Shown here: piece by piece, positions 27,453 through 36,060 of the stretch
Layout of the letters: each line of letters starts with the position of its first letter
Numbering within the stretch: position 1 is the stretch's first letter
NCBI RefSeq assembly: GCF_001718195.1
Contig: NZ_MCNV01000017.1
Span: 62,001-126,000, forward strand
Direction of reading: 5' to 3'
DNA: 64,000 nucleotides
Source: Paraburkholderia nodosa
GTDB taxonomy: Bacteria; Pseudomonadota; Gammaproteobacteria; Burkholderiales; Burkholderiaceae
The notes under the pieces: generated by a model
Databases searched by the model: none
Seen by the model: the letters and a program-made list of their open reading frames with translations, nothing else
Told to the model about the DNA's origin: nothing
Program-made: the position numbers and the translations under genes

Positions 27453-27701
27453 ATGAAGATGCCAGTCCGCATCGGCACGCATATCGAGGGCGTCCACTGG
27501 ATCGCCGAGTATATGGAAGCGACCCATCAAATCCGTGTGTTCCGTGACGGCCGCGTGGTCGACACGATCCCCGCGCCCGCGGCCATGTTCGGCGAAGAGC
27601 GCGACGCGGGTTCGGCCAGCGACGCAGCGAGCCGCGCCGAGGAAGCCGCGCTGCTCGCCTGCCTGCGTCGTTACGTAGCCGACGTGCAGCCGGAAGAATA
27701 G
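27453..27701 (+). CDS. Small hypothetical protein
   Basis: 82 residues, no signal peptide or membrane helix. The first half is beta-rich (IGTHIEGVHWIAEYMEATHQIRVF type pattern) and the second half is an acidic, Ala-rich helix ending RRYVADVQPEE. AGGAGGG lies 6 bases before the ATG, so translation is credible. I do not recognise the family. It sits between a terminator and the reductase gene (44 bases before that gene's start) and is probably co-transcribed with it. Confidence 0.7.
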   Translation: MKMPVRIGTHIEGVHWIAEYMEATHQIRVFRDGRVVDTIPAPAAMFGEERDAGSASDAASRAEEAALLACLRRYVADVQPEE

Positions 27702-27745
27702 GACTCTTGATCATTGTCCCTGCCTCTTGCAAGGAGAGCTCGCCG

Positions 27746-28813
27746 ATGATCGAGCGCAACGATCGCTTCCCGCCGCAGCTTATCGAAACCGATGCGCTCA
27801 TCATTGGCGCCGGGCCGGTGGGACTTTTCCAGGTATTCGAACTGGGCCTGATGGAAATCCACGCGCACGTGGTCGACTCGCTGCCGGTGGTGGGCGGCCA
27901 GTGTGCCGAGCTATACCCCGACAAGCCGATCTACGACATTCCGGCGGTGCTGATGTGCACCGGCCAACAGCTCGTCGATGCGCTGATGCAGCAAATCGAG
28001 CCTTTTGGCGCGACGTTCCATCTCGGCCAGGAAGTGCAAATCGTCGAGCCGCGCGCCGACGGCCGCTTTTTCGTGCAGACGAGCAAGGGCACGCAGTTTC
28101 TGGCGAAGACGGTGTTCATCGCGGCGGGCGTGGGCTCGTTTCAGCCGCGCACGCTCAAGCTGAGCGGCATCGAGCGCTACCGCGACACGCAGCTCTTCTA
28201 CCGCGTGCGCGATGTCGAACCCTTTCGCGACAAGGACGTCGTGGTGTGTGGCGGCGGGGATTCGGCGCTCGACTGGGCGCTGCAGCTCGTGGACGTCGCG
28301 CAGAGCGTGATTCTGCTGCACCGGCGCGAGGGCTATCGCGCCGCGCCGGCAACCGTCGCGAAGATGCACGCGCTATGCGAGGAATGGCGCATGCAGTCCA
28401 TCGTCGGCCAGCTGACCGGCTTCGACGACGAAGGCGGTAAGCTCAAACGCATCAAGGTGACGGGCGGCGACGGCGTCACGCGCTCGCTGGATCTCGACTA
28501 CCTGCTCGTGTTCTACGGCTTGTCGCCGCAACTCGGGCCGATCGCGCAATGGGGCCTCGAGATCGAGCGCAAGCAGTTGCCCGTGGATACGGCGCGCTTC
28601 GAGACGAGCGTGCCGGGCATCTTTGCCGTCGGCGATATCAATACTTATCCGGGCAAGAAGAAGCTGATTCTCTCCGGCTTTCACGAAGCCGCGCTCGCTG
28701 CGTTCGGCGCGGCGCATCACGTGTTTCCCGAGAAGAAAATCCATCTGCAGTACACGACGACCAGCACGCGCCTGCACAAGGTGCTCGGCGTGGAGTCGCC
28801 GGTATTCGACTGA
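27746..28813 (+). CDS. Ferredoxin/flavodoxin-NADP+ reductase, thioredoxin-reductase-like type
   Basis: 355 residues. An FAD-binding GxGxxG (ALIIGAGPVGLF) near residue 16, an NADP-binding motif (VVVCGGGDSALDWAL) near residue 165 and the C-terminal FAVGDINTYPGKKKLILSGFHEAA follow the thioredoxin-reductase fold, but there is no redox CxxC, so this is the TrxR-like FNR class (YumC type). It moves electrons between NADPH and ferredoxin or flavodoxin. AAGGAGAG precedes the ATG. The end meets the pca cluster on the other strand with an 8-bp hairpin between. Confidence 0.88.
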   Translation: MIERNDRFPPQLIETDALIIGAGPVGLFQVFELGLMEIHAHVVDSLPVVGGQCAELYPDKPIYDIPAVLMCTGQQLVDALMQQIEPFGATFHLGQEVQIVEPRADGRFFVQTSKGTQFLAKTVFIAAGVGSFQPRTLKLSGIERYRDTQLFYRVRDVEPFRDKDVVVCGGGDSALDWALQLVDVAQSVILLHRREGYRAAPATVAKMHALCEEWRMQSIVGQLTGFDDEGGKLKRIKVTGGDGVTRSLDLDYLLVFYGLSPQLGPIAQWGLEIERKQLPVDTARFETSVPGIFAVGDINTYPGKKKLILSGFHEAALAAFGAAHHVFPEKKIHLQYTTTSTRLHKVLGVESPVFD

Positions 28814-28814
28814 A

Positions 28815-28834
28815 CGCGGGGCGCATGCCCCGCG
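28815..28834. terminator. Hairpin between convergent reductase and pcaC genes
   Basis: A perfect 8-bp stem (CGCGGGGC and GCCCCGCG) with a GCAT loop lies 1 base after the reductase stop and 16 bases before the pcaC stop. There is no T-tract, so termination by this element alone is uncertain. Confidence 0.5.
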
Positions 28835-28850
28835 CGTTGTCACCACACGA

Positions 28851-29240
28851 TCAGCCCTGCTCGGCGTCCTGCTCGCGGAAGATGCGGTCGGCGAGATGGA
28901 ACGCCGAGTTCGCCGCCGGCACGCCGCAGTAAATCGCTGTCTGCAGCAGCACTTCCTTGATCTCGTCGCGCGTGACGCCGTTGTTGCGCGCGGCGCGCAG
29001 ATGCAGCGCGAGTTCTTCGCTGCGGTTGAGCGCGACCATCATCGCGATCGTCAGCAGGCTGCGCGTGTGGCGCGGCAAGCCATCGCGCGTCCAGATCTCG
29101 CCCCACGCGTAGCGCGAAATGAAGTTCTGGAATTCCTCGGTCACTTCGGTGCGGTTGGCGAGCGAGCGATCGACGTGCGCGTCGCCCAGCACCGCGCGGC
29201 GCACCTTCATGCCGGCTTCGTAGCGGTCTTCGTCGTTCAT
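28851..29240 (-). CDS. pcaC: 4-carboxymuconolactone decarboxylase
   Basis: 129 residues, the usual size. The stretch EFQNFISRYAWGEIWTRDGLPRHTRSLLTIAMMVALNR and the catalytic region EELALHLRAARNNGVTRDEIKEVLLQTAIYCGVPAAN match PcaC closely; His in L-H-L-R and Glu in D-E-I-K-E are the conserved polar residues. It decarboxylates gamma-carboxymuconolactone to the beta-ketoadipate enol-lactone. Its ATG shares one base with the pcaD stop (TGATG), so the two are translationally coupled. In some bacteria PcaC and PcaD are fused as PcaL; here they are separate. Confidence 0.95.
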   Translation of the reverse strand: MNDEDRYEAGMKVRRAVLGDAHVDRSLANRTEVTEEFQNFISRYAWGEIWTRDGLPRHTRSLLTIAMMVALNRSEELALHLRAARNNGVTRDEIKEVLLQTAIYCGVPAANSAFHLADRIFREQDAEQG

Positions 29241-30028
29241 CACGCCCCCAGCAGGAAATCGACCACGATCTTGTTGTACTCGTCCGCCAGCTCGACGTTC
29301 GAGATGTGCGCGGCGTTCAGCTCGACATAGCGCGCGCCCGGCACCGATTCGGCCAGTTCGCGCCCTTGGGCGGGCGTCGCGGCCAGATCGTGCGTACCCG
29401 AGATCACGAGCGTGCGCGCCTTGATCGACGGCGCCTCGCCGCGCAGATCGGCGGCATTGATCGCTTCGCAGTTCGAAGCATAGCCGTCCTTGTCCGTATG
29501 CACGAACACGTCGCGAACCTGCGACATCACGAGTGCATTGTTGGCGATGAATTCGGGCGTGTACCAGCGCGGGAGCACCGCTTCGGCGAGCGCGAGCATG
29601 CCTTCGCTGCGAGCCTTCGCCGCACGCGGCACCCACACCTCCGGCGAGCCGATCTTTGCGGCCGTATTGCACAGCACGAGACGATCGATGCGGTTGGCGT
29701 AACGCGCGCCGAGGCCGACGCCGGTCAGGCCGCCCATCGAAACGCCCGCGAAATGCGCGCGTTCGATGCCGAGCTGGTCCATCAGGCCGATCACGTCGCC
29801 GGTCAGTTGCTCGATGGTGTACGGGCCCAGCGGCGCCGCCGAGTGGCCGTGGCCGCGCGTGTCGTAGCGCAGCACGCGGAAATGCTTCGTGAACTCGACG
29901 ATCTGCGGCGTCCACATCGACACGTCGCTACCGAGAGAATTCGACAGAACCACCCATGGCGCCGAATGGTTCTCCGCACCGTCGATGCGGTAGAACAAAT
30001 GCGTGTCGTTGACGGCTGCGTAAGGCAT
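29240..30028 (-). CDS. pcaD: 3-oxoadipate enol-lactonase
   Basis: 262 residues, alpha/beta hydrolase. The nucleophile is Ser in GVSMGG, with acid Asp in ISGTHDLA and His in LNAAHISN; RYDTRGHGHS and SNSLGSDVSMW are typical of PcaD. It hydrolyses beta-ketoadipate enol-lactone to 3-oxoadipate, the substrate of PcaIJ encoded upstream. GAGGAG lies 8 bases before the ATG. It follows pcaB by 44 bases. Confidence 0.95.
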   Translation of the reverse strand: MPYAAVNDTHLFYRIDGAENHSAPWVVLSNSLGSDVSMWTPQIVEFTKHFRVLRYDTRGHGHSAAPLGPYTIEQLTGDVIGLMDQLGIERAHFAGVSMGGLTGVGLGARYANRIDRLVLCNTAAKIGSPEVWVPRAAKARSEGMLALAEAVLPRWYTPEFIANNALVMSQVRDVFVHTDKDGYASNCEAINAADLRGEAPSIKARTLVISGTHDLAATPAQGRELAESVPGARYVELNAAHISNVELADEYNKIVVDFLLGA

Positions 30029-30072
30029 GCGTGTTACTCCTCGTGTGTCTTCTGTAATCAATGGGGCGTGCG

Positions 30073-31425
30073 TTACTTTGCTTTCGCTTCATACGACGCG
30101 AGCACCGCGTCGACGAATGCGTGGGCCTGGCCCACGTAGTTGGCCGGATCGAGCAGCGCCTCGAGGCGCGCTTCGTCCAGGTGCCTCGTGACGGCGGGAT
30201 CCGCCGCGAGGACTTCGTACAGCGTACGGCCGCTTTGCACCGCGGATTTCGATGCGTGCTCAACGAGATGATGCGCGTCCAGGCGCCCGATCTGGTCGCC
30301 AAGCGCGAGCATCACGGCCTCGCCGAGAATGAGTCCGTGCGTGATGTCGAGATTCGCCGCGAGCCGTTCGGGCCGCACTTCGAGTCCGGCCGTGATCTGT
30401 TCGATCTGCGCGAGCGCGCCGCCGGCGAGGCGCGCGAGATCGGGTAGCGCATCCCACTCGGCTTGCCAGCCGCCGAGCGCGCGCTCGTGTTCCTGAACCA
30501 TGCCGGCGAACACCGTCGCGACGAGGCCCGGCGCGCGTGCGGCAGCCGTCAGGACAGCTGCGCAACCCACGGGATTGCGCTTGTGCGGCATGGTCGACGA
30601 ACCGCCCTTGCCTGCCGCCGCCGGTTCGCCCAGTTCGCCGACTTCGGTCTGAATCTGCAAGGAGATATCGCGCGCGATCTTGCCGAGCGTGCCGATGAGC
30701 ATGCCGAAGAACGATGCGGCTTCGGCAATGCGGTCGCGCTGCGTGTGCCACGGCAACGCAGGCAGCGCGAGAACGAGTTCTTGCGCGAGCGCAGCGCTCA
30801 CCGCCGGGGCGGCGTCGCGCAGGCTCGCGAGCGTACCGGCCGCGCCGCCGAACTGCAGCACGAGCGCGCGCTCGCGCAGCACGACGAGGCGTTCGCGATG
30901 GCGCAGCACCGCGTCGAGCCATTGCGCGAACTTCAATCCGAGCGTGATGGGCAGCGCCTGCTGCAGCCACGTGCGCCCGACCGCGGGCGTCGCGCGATGC
31001 GTGCGCGCGAGGTCCGCCAGCGTCGCGCAGAGCGCGTCGATGCCGCGCTCGATCAACGCGAGCGCATCGCGCAACTGCAGCACCGTTGCCGTGTCGATGA
31101 TGTCCTGGCTCGTGGCGCCCCAGTGCACGTACTTGGCAGCTTCGGGGTCGGCGGACTTCACGCGCGCCGTGAGCTGCTTGACGAGCGGGATCGCCAGGTT
31201 GCCGCCCAGCGCGGCGTCGCGCGCGAGCGCCGGGGCGTCGAGCTGATCCGCCGCGCAGGCCGCGACGATCGCGGCCACGGCTGAGTGCGGAATTACGCCA
31301 TGCGCCGCCGAGGCGCGCGCGAGCGCCGCTTCGACGTCCAGCATGCGTTGCAGCGTGGCATCGGGAGACCAGACCGCGTTCATCGGTTCGGTCCCGCAGA
31401 TCAGGCTCGTGAGGCGTTCAATCAT
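30073..31425 (-). CDS. pcaB: 3-carboxy-cis,cis-muconate cycloisomerase
   Basis: 450 residues, fumarase/aspartase superfamily. The signature GSSTMPHKRNPVGC is present, as are HWGATSQDIIDTA and the third conserved region TPAVGRTWLQQALPITLG. The enzyme lactonises 3-carboxymuconate from protocatechuate ring cleavage. The ring-cleaving genes pcaGH are not in this window and must lie elsewhere. The start at the ATG (IERLTSLICG) fits family length. The gene begins 129 bases after the pcaJ stop. Confidence 0.95.
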   Translation of the reverse strand: MIERLTSLICGTEPMNAVWSPDATLQRMLDVEAALARASAAHGVIPHSAVAAIVAACAADQLDAPALARDAALGGNLAIPLVKQLTARVKSADPEAAKYVHWGATSQDIIDTATVLQLRDALALIERGIDALCATLADLARTHRATPAVGRTWLQQALPITLGLKFAQWLDAVLRHRERLVVLRERALVLQFGGAAGTLASLRDAAPAVSAALAQELVLALPALPWHTQRDRIAEAASFFGMLIGTLGKIARDISLQIQTEVGELGEPAAAGKGGSSTMPHKRNPVGCAAVLTAAARAPGLVATVFAGMVQEHERALGGWQAEWDALPDLARLAGGALAQIEQITAGLEVRPERLAANLDITHGLILGEAVMLALGDQIGRLDAHHLVEHASKSAVQSGRTLYEVLAADPAVTRHLDEARLEALLDPANYVGQAHAFVDAVLASYEAKAK

Positions 31426-31554
31426 GGAGTGTGGCGCGCGGAAAAAAGCAGGCGTTCAGATACAGCCGGAACGAAGCGGGCGCGGCAACCGTCGACGAAT
31501 GCCGAGGGTTGCCGCGCCACTCACGTGCGAACGATGCGCACGTCTACAGACAGT

Positions 31555-32214
31555 TTACGCTGCGCGACGGTTTTGCGTCGCGTCGATCAGCGGCACGCCG
31601 GCGAGCTTCTGCAGCGCGTCGAAATCGATGTCCGAATAGATCTCGCGTACCGCGAGGCCTTCGGGCGTGACATCGAACGCGGCGAGGTCGGTATAGATGC
31701 GGCCCACGCAGCCCACGCCCGTGACCGGGTACGAGCATTCGCTCACGAGCTTGCTTTCGCCCTGCTTGGTGAGCAGTTCCATCATCACGAACACCTGCTT
31801 GGCGCCGAGTGCGAGGTCCATCGCGCCGCCCACGGCCGGAATCGCGTCGGGCGCGCCGGTGTGCCAGTTCGCGAGGTCGCCGTTCACCGACACCTGGAAC
31901 GCGCCGAGCACGCAGTAGTCGAGGTGGCCGCCGCGCATCATCGCGAACGAGTCGGCGTGGTGGAAAAACGCGCCGCCGGTGAGCAGCGTGACGTGCTGCT
32001 TGCCCGCGTTGATGAGTTCGTCGTCTTCCTCGCCGGGCGCGGGCGCCGGGCCCATGCCAAGCAGGCCGTTCTCGCTATGCAGGAAGATTTCCTTGCTCGG
32101 ATCGAGGTGGTTGGCCACCAGCGTGGGAACGCCGATGCCGAGATTCACATACGCGCCTTCGGGAATGTCCGCGGCCACGCGCTTGGCCATTTCATCGCGA
32201 TTCAGTCGTTTCAT
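31555..32214 (-). CDS. pcaJ: 3-oxoadipate CoA-transferase subunit B
   Basis: 219 residues. The catalytic Glu lies in HSENGLLGMGP (S-E-N-G motif), and GAFQVSVNGDLANW and GVGCVGRIYTDLAAFDV are standard for beta subunits of class I CoA-transferases. With PcaI it moves CoA from succinyl-CoA to 3-oxoadipate. The start lies 17 bases after the pcaI stop. It could also serve acetoacetate, but the pca context favours 3-oxoadipate. Confidence 0.93.
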   Translation of the reverse strand: MKRLNRDEMAKRVAADIPEGAYVNLGIGVPTLVANHLDPSKEIFLHSENGLLGMGPAPAPGEEDDELINAGKQHVTLLTGGAFFHHADSFAMMRGGHLDYCVLGAFQVSVNGDLANWHTGAPDAIPAVGGAMDLALGAKQVFVMMELLTKQGESKLVSECSYPVTGVGCVGRIYTDLAAFDVTPEGLAVREIYSDIDFDALQKLAGVPLIDATQNRRAA

Positions 32215-32231
32215 TGCCTCTCTCCGTTCCT

Positions 32232-32939
32232 TCAGGCTGCCTGGCCGCTTTGGTCGGCGTGCGCTTGATGCGCCGCTTGCGGCACTGCCACGACGCGTTG
32301 CACGAAAATGCCGGGCGTCACGATGTTTTCCGGATCGAGCTGACCGAGTTCGACGACCTCCGAAACCTGCGCGATGGCGACCTTCGCCGCGCTTGCCATG
32401 ATCGGGCCGAAGTTGCGCGCCGTCTTGCGATAGACGAGGTTGCCCCAGCGATCGCCCTTGTACGCCTTGATGAGCGCGAAGTCGGCGTGCAGCGGCGCTT
32501 CGAGCACATAGTGACGGCCGTCGATCAGGCGCGTTTCCTTGCCTTCGGCCAGCTTCGTGCCGTAGCCCGTGGGCGTGAAGAAGCCGCCAATGCCGGCGCC
32601 GGCGGCGCGGATGCGCTCGGCCAGATTGCCTTGCGGCACGAGTTCGAGTTCGATTTCACCGGCGCGATAGAGCGCGTCGAACACATACGAGTCGGTCTGG
32701 CGCGGGAACGAGCAGATGATCTTGCGCACACGCTTCGCCTTGAGCAGCGCGGCCAGGCCGATGTCGCCGTTGCCTGCGTTGTTGTTGACGATGGTGAGGT
32801 CGCGCGCGCCCTGCTCGATGAGCGCGTCGATCAGTTCGGCGGGCATACCGGCCGTGCCGAAGCCGCCGATCATCACCGTGGCGCCGTCATGCACATCGGC
32901 CACGGCGGCTTGAAGCGAGTCGAAAATCTTGTTGATCAT
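32232..32939 (-). CDS. pcaI: 3-oxoadipate CoA-transferase subunit A
   Basis: 235 residues. It has the CoA-transferase A-subunit signature GATVMIGGFGTAGMPAELIDAL and the oxyanion-loop region TGYGTKLAEGKE. It is the first gene of the minus-strand pca operon; two T-N11-A dyads lie 61-92 bases upstream of the ATG. The 13 codons that could extend the start contain no conserved residues. Confidence 0.93.
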   Translation of the reverse strand: MINKIFDSLQAAVADVHDGATVMIGGFGTAGMPAELIDALIEQGARDLTIVNNNAGNGDIGLAALLKAKRVRKIICSFPRQTDSYVFDALYRAGEIELELVPQGNLAERIRAAGAGIGGFFTPTGYGTKLAEGKETRLIDGRHYVLEAPLHADFALIKAYKGDRWGNLVYRKTARNFGPIMASAAKVAIAQVSEVVELGQLDPENIVTPGIFVQRVVAVPQAAHQAHADQSGQAA

Positions 32940-33251
32940 GCCTGTTCCTGAAAGCGATGTGCATCGCGGAAGGTCCACGTCACTCGATCGCGAAAAAAGT
33001 TCTATATACGAACACTGATTCGTTTAGCGAACGTCCAGCGCATTATCGGAGTGGATTCAAGCGCTTGTCAAGGCGGGTCTACCCACACAGGCAATCTACT
33101 TCATGTCGACGCCGATGCGCGCCCGACCGCACGCACCGCCCGCCTTCAGGCCACGCGCGCCCGTGGGCACATACCCCAATATCCGGAATTGCGATTCATC
33201 GACTAGTCTTTATCCGATTTCGACATAGTCAGCGCCGCCGCGCCCGCCTTC
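32940..33251. other. pcaI/LysR divergent intergenic region
   Basis: 312 bases without a gene. Apart from the tandem dyad, it holds CGAAAAAAGT at 32991 between dyad and pcaI, and nothing else that I can interpret. Confidence 0.5.
33000..33031. promoter_or_regulatory. Tandem dyad operator upstream of pcaI
   Basis: Two 13-bp elements, TTCTATATACGAA (33000-33012) and TTCGTTTAGCGAA (33019-33031), share TTC(T/G)-N5-CGAA and have centres 19 bp apart. Each fits the T-N11-A rule of LysR operators, and the pair could be recognition and activation sites for the divergent LysR gene. On the minus strand the first overlaps a TATATA that lies 17 bp after TTCGCT, a possible pcaI promoter. The GTTCG-N5-CGAA form also resembles operators of IclR-type PcaR/PobR proteins. 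Confidence 0.55.
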
Positions 33252-34175
33252 ATGCAAGACCTCGATCTGAATCTCATCCCCTTTCTCGTGGCCATGGAGG
33301 AAACGCGCAACGTGAGCCGCGCCGCCGAGCGGCTCGGCGTGAGCCAGCCGCGCGTGAGCACGGCGCTCGGCAAGCTGCGCGAGTTCTTCGGCGATCCGCT
33401 CTTCGTGCGCACCTCGCGCGGCATGGAGCCCACACCGCGCGCGCTCGCCCTCATTCCCGCCGCACGCGACGCGCTGGTGCACATCGAGAAAGGCATGCTG
33501 CAGGCGCAGGACTTCGATCCCGTCACGAGCACGCACACGTTCTCCATTGCGCTCTCCGACGTCGGCGAGATCGTGTTTCTGCCGCGCCTCCTGCAGGTAT
33601 TCTCCGAGCGCGCGCCCAACGCGAACCTGCGTTCGGTGTCGCTGCCGCCCAACCAGGTCGAGCGCGGTCTCGAATCGGGCGACATCGATCTCGCGGTCGG
33701 CTATTTCCCCGACCTCGGCGGCAACAACTTCTTTCAGCAGCGCCTCTTCACGCACCGCTTCATCTGCATGATGCGCAGCGGGCATCCGCTCGCGGGCAAG
33801 GCCATGACGATCGAGCAGTTCCTTGCCATGGGCCATGCCGTCGTGCGCGCCGAGGGACGCAGCCAGGAAGTGCTGGAGCAGTATCTGGAGAAAAGGCGCA
33901 TGCGCCGACGCGCCGTGCTCGAAACGCCTCACTTCATGAGCCTGCCGTTCATTCTCACGCGCTCCGATCTCATCGCCACCGTGCCGCATGCAATCGGCTT
34001 CGCCTACGTGTCCGAGCATGCATCGATCACGCTCGTCGAGCCGCCGCTGCAGTTGCCGCGTTTCGATCTCAAGCAGCACTGGCATCGCAAGTATCACAAT
34101 GCGCCGCGTGGCGAATGGCTGCGCAGCGTCGTGGCGGAACTGTTCAACGACGCCATGGACGAATGGCCCAAATGA
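33252..34175 (+). CDS. LysR-type regulator, NodD/LinR-like, probable pca regulator
   Basis: 307 residues. The N-terminal helix-turn-helix (DLNLIPFLVAMEETRNVSRAAERLGVSQPRVSTALGKLREFFGDPLFVR) is standard; a LysR substrate-binding domain follows (residues about 90-300). The opening L-N-L-x-P-F-L and T-P-R-A-L fit the NodD/LinR branch. It is divergent from pcaI, so control of the pca genes by 3-oxoadipate or muconate is likely but not proved. No strong ribosome site precedes the ATG. Confidence 0.88.
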   Translation: MQDLDLNLIPFLVAMEETRNVSRAAERLGVSQPRVSTALGKLREFFGDPLFVRTSRGMEPTPRALALIPAARDALVHIEKGMLQAQDFDPVTSTHTFSIALSDVGEIVFLPRLLQVFSERAPNANLRSVSLPPNQVERGLESGDIDLAVGYFPDLGGNNFFQQRLFTHRFICMMRSGHPLAGKAMTIEQFLAMGHAVVRAEGRSQEVLEQYLEKRRMRRRAVLETPHFMSLPFILTRSDLIATVPHAIGFAYVSEHASITLVEPPLQLPRFDLKQHWHRKYHNAPRGEWLRSVVAELFNDAMDEWPK

Positions 34176-34265
34176 CCCCTCGCGCCAAGCACGGCAAAAC
34201 ATGAAACAATGGGCGCTCGTGGTGCACGCCAAAGCGGCGTACTCCCACATGACAGGAGCCCATGC

Positions 34266-34958
34266 ATGAGCGAAGAAAAAAAGGCCGGGAAATCGAAGCA
34301 ACCCGCGAAGCAAAGCGCGAAGCAAAGCGCGAAGCAACGCAAGAACACAGCGAGCGCGACCGTCGCGCGTCCGTCACGCGCCGAAGCCGAGGACGCCGTG
34401 CGCGTGCTGTTGCGCTGGGCCGGGGACGACCCCGCTCGCGAAGGGCTGCTCGATACGCCGGGCCGCGTCGTGCGCGCCTATGAGGAATTCTTCGCGGGCT
34501 ATGCGGTCGATCCGCGCGAAATCCTGTCGCGCACCTTCTCGGAGGTGGATGGCTACGACGAAATGATCGTGTTGAAGGACATCCGCTTCGAGAGCTACTG
34601 CGAGCATCATATGGTGCCGATCATCGGACGCGCACATGTGGCGTATTTGCCCGAGCATCGCGTGGTGGGCATCTCGAAGCTCGCGCGTCTCGTCGACGCA
34701 TTCGCGAAGCGCCTGCAGATCCAGGAGAAGATGACCGCGCAGATTGCCGACACGCTCAATGAAATCCTGCAGCCCAAGGGGGTGGGCGTGATACTCGAAG
34801 CGGCGCATCAATGCATGTCCACGCGCGGGGTGCACAAGGCGGGTGTGGCGATGGTGACCTCGCGCATGCTCGGCACGTTCCGCACCGATCCTTCCACGCG
34901 CCGCGAGTTTCTCGCGATCGTCGGCAATCCGAGCGCAATGAGCGTCTCGAATACCTGA
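34266..34958 (+). CDS. folE: GTP cyclohydrolase I
   Basis: 230 residues, the first enzyme of tetrahydrofolate and pterin synthesis. The zinc ligands are visible: Cys and His in YCEHHMVPIIG and the second Cys in AHQCMSTRG. A Lys/Ala/Gln-rich head of about 35 residues, coded in part by a 12-base tandem repeat (K-Q-S-A twice, then K-Q), precedes the conserved domain and is not part of the family core. AGGAG lies 7 bases before the ATG. A hairpin follows 18 bases after the stop. Confidence 0.95.
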   Translation: MSEEKKAGKSKQPAKQSAKQSAKQRKNTASATVARPSRAEAEDAVRVLLRWAGDDPAREGLLDTPGRVVRAYEEFFAGYAVDPREILSRTFSEVDGYDEMIVLKDIRFESYCEHHMVPIIGRAHVAYLPEHRVVGISKLARLVDAFAKRLQIQEKMTAQIADTLNEILQPKGVGVILEAAHQCMSTRGVHKAGVAMVTSRMLGTFRTDPSTRREFLAIVGNPSAMSVSNT

Positions 34959-34976
34959 TCGCAACGCACAGATAAA

Positions 34977-34999
34977 GAACGGGACCGCGTGTCCCGTTC
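34977..34999 (-). terminator. Terminator between convergent folE and cysE
   Basis: A perfect 9-bp stem (GAACGGGAC and GTCCCGTTC) with a CGCGT loop. On the minus strand it is followed by TTTATCTG, so it most likely ends cysE transcripts; on the plus strand only CCCCTCC follows. Confidence 0.7.
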
Positions 35000-35005
35000 C
35001 CCTCC

Positions 35006-35935
35006 TTACTTGAGCGGACCTTCGTCGCCTCGCTCGATCTCGCGAATCTTGCCCTGGCGCACGCTGCTGCCCGGCGGCACGCTATGCGTGAGCCACACGT
35101 TCCCGCCAATTACCGAGCCGCGCCCGATCGTCACGCGGCCGAGAATCGTCGCGCCGGCGTAGATCACCACGTCGTCCTCGACGATCGGATGGCGCGCATT
35201 GCCCTTCACGAGCGTACCGTCGAGGTCGGCCGCGAAACTCTTCGCACCGAGCGTCACGGCCTGATACACGCGCACGCGCTCGCCGATGATCGCCGTCTCG
35301 CCGATGACGACGCCCGTGCCGTGGTCAATGAAGAAGCTCGAACCGATCTGTGCGCCCGGGTGAATGTCGATGCCCGTTGCCGAATGCGCGATCTCGTTGA
35401 TGAAGCGCGCGAGCAGCGGCACGCCGAGGCGGTGCAGTGCATGCGCGAGCCGATGATGCGTCATGGCCCACACGCCCGGATAGCACAGCAGGATCTCGGT
35501 GATGTGCTGCGCGGCCGGGTCGCCCGTGAACGCCGCCTGAATGTCGCTCACGAGCAGCGCGCGAATATCGGGCAGTTGCCGGCCGAACTCGCGCGCCACG
35601 TTGAATGCACGCGCTCGCAGTTCGTCGTCGCTCGCCTGCGAGCTTTCCGGCAGGAAGCGCAGCGCGCGGCGAATCTGCTCGGCAAGCAGCCGCAACGTGC
35701 TGTCGAGTGTATGGCCGACGTAGTAATCGATGCTCTCGTCGGTCAGATCGGGCGCGCCGTAATGCGTGGGAAAGAGCGCGGCGCGCAGGCCCGCCACGAT
35801 GTTGACGACTGCATCGCGTGACGGCAGTTCGCGGATGCCGAGCGGATGGCGCGTGCGGTGCCGCTCTTCACGCGACGCACGCAGATCGGCGACGATCTGT
35901 TCGAGACCCCAGTCGGGGGAAGCAGCTTTGGACAT
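35006..35935 (-). CDS. cysE: Serine O-acetyltransferase (EpsC/SrpH type)
   Basis: 309 residues, the longer EpsC-type form with an extended helical N-terminus. The hexapeptide-repeat region has ATGIDIHPGAQIGSSFFIDHGTGVVIGE with the catalytic Asp-His pair (IDHGTG), then HPIVEDDVVIYAGATILGRVTIGRGSVIGGNVWLT. It acetylates serine with acetyl-CoA in cysteine synthesis. The C-terminus ends in a charged tail (EIERGDEGPLK). It is monocistronic. Confidence 0.94.
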   Translation of the reverse strand: MSKAASPDWGLEQIVADLRASREERHRTRHPLGIRELPSRDAVVNIVAGLRAALFPTHYGAPDLTDESIDYYVGHTLDSTLRLLAEQIRRALRFLPESSQASDDELRARAFNVAREFGRQLPDIRALLVSDIQAAFTGDPAAQHITEILLCYPGVWAMTHHRLAHALHRLGVPLLARFINEIAHSATGIDIHPGAQIGSSFFIDHGTGVVIGETAIIGERVRVYQAVTLGAKSFAADLDGTLVKGNARHPIVEDDVVIYAGATILGRVTIGRGSVIGGNVWLTHSVPPGSSVRQGKIREIERGDEGPLK

Positions 35936-36060
35936 GGTGATGCGGCAGCAGACGCAGAGTCTGCGCAGGAGTGAGTGTATCGACCCCAGAGATTACCGCG
36001 TTTTGCCGGAGTTCGCCGAAGCGCCCTCGGCGCCGATCCACGCACGCGAGGCGCGCGCCT

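Noticed and set aside
32940..33251. PcaQ-type box (ATAACC-N4-GGTTAA) in the pca intergenic region
   Set aside because: No such sequence is present; the dyads there have a different form.
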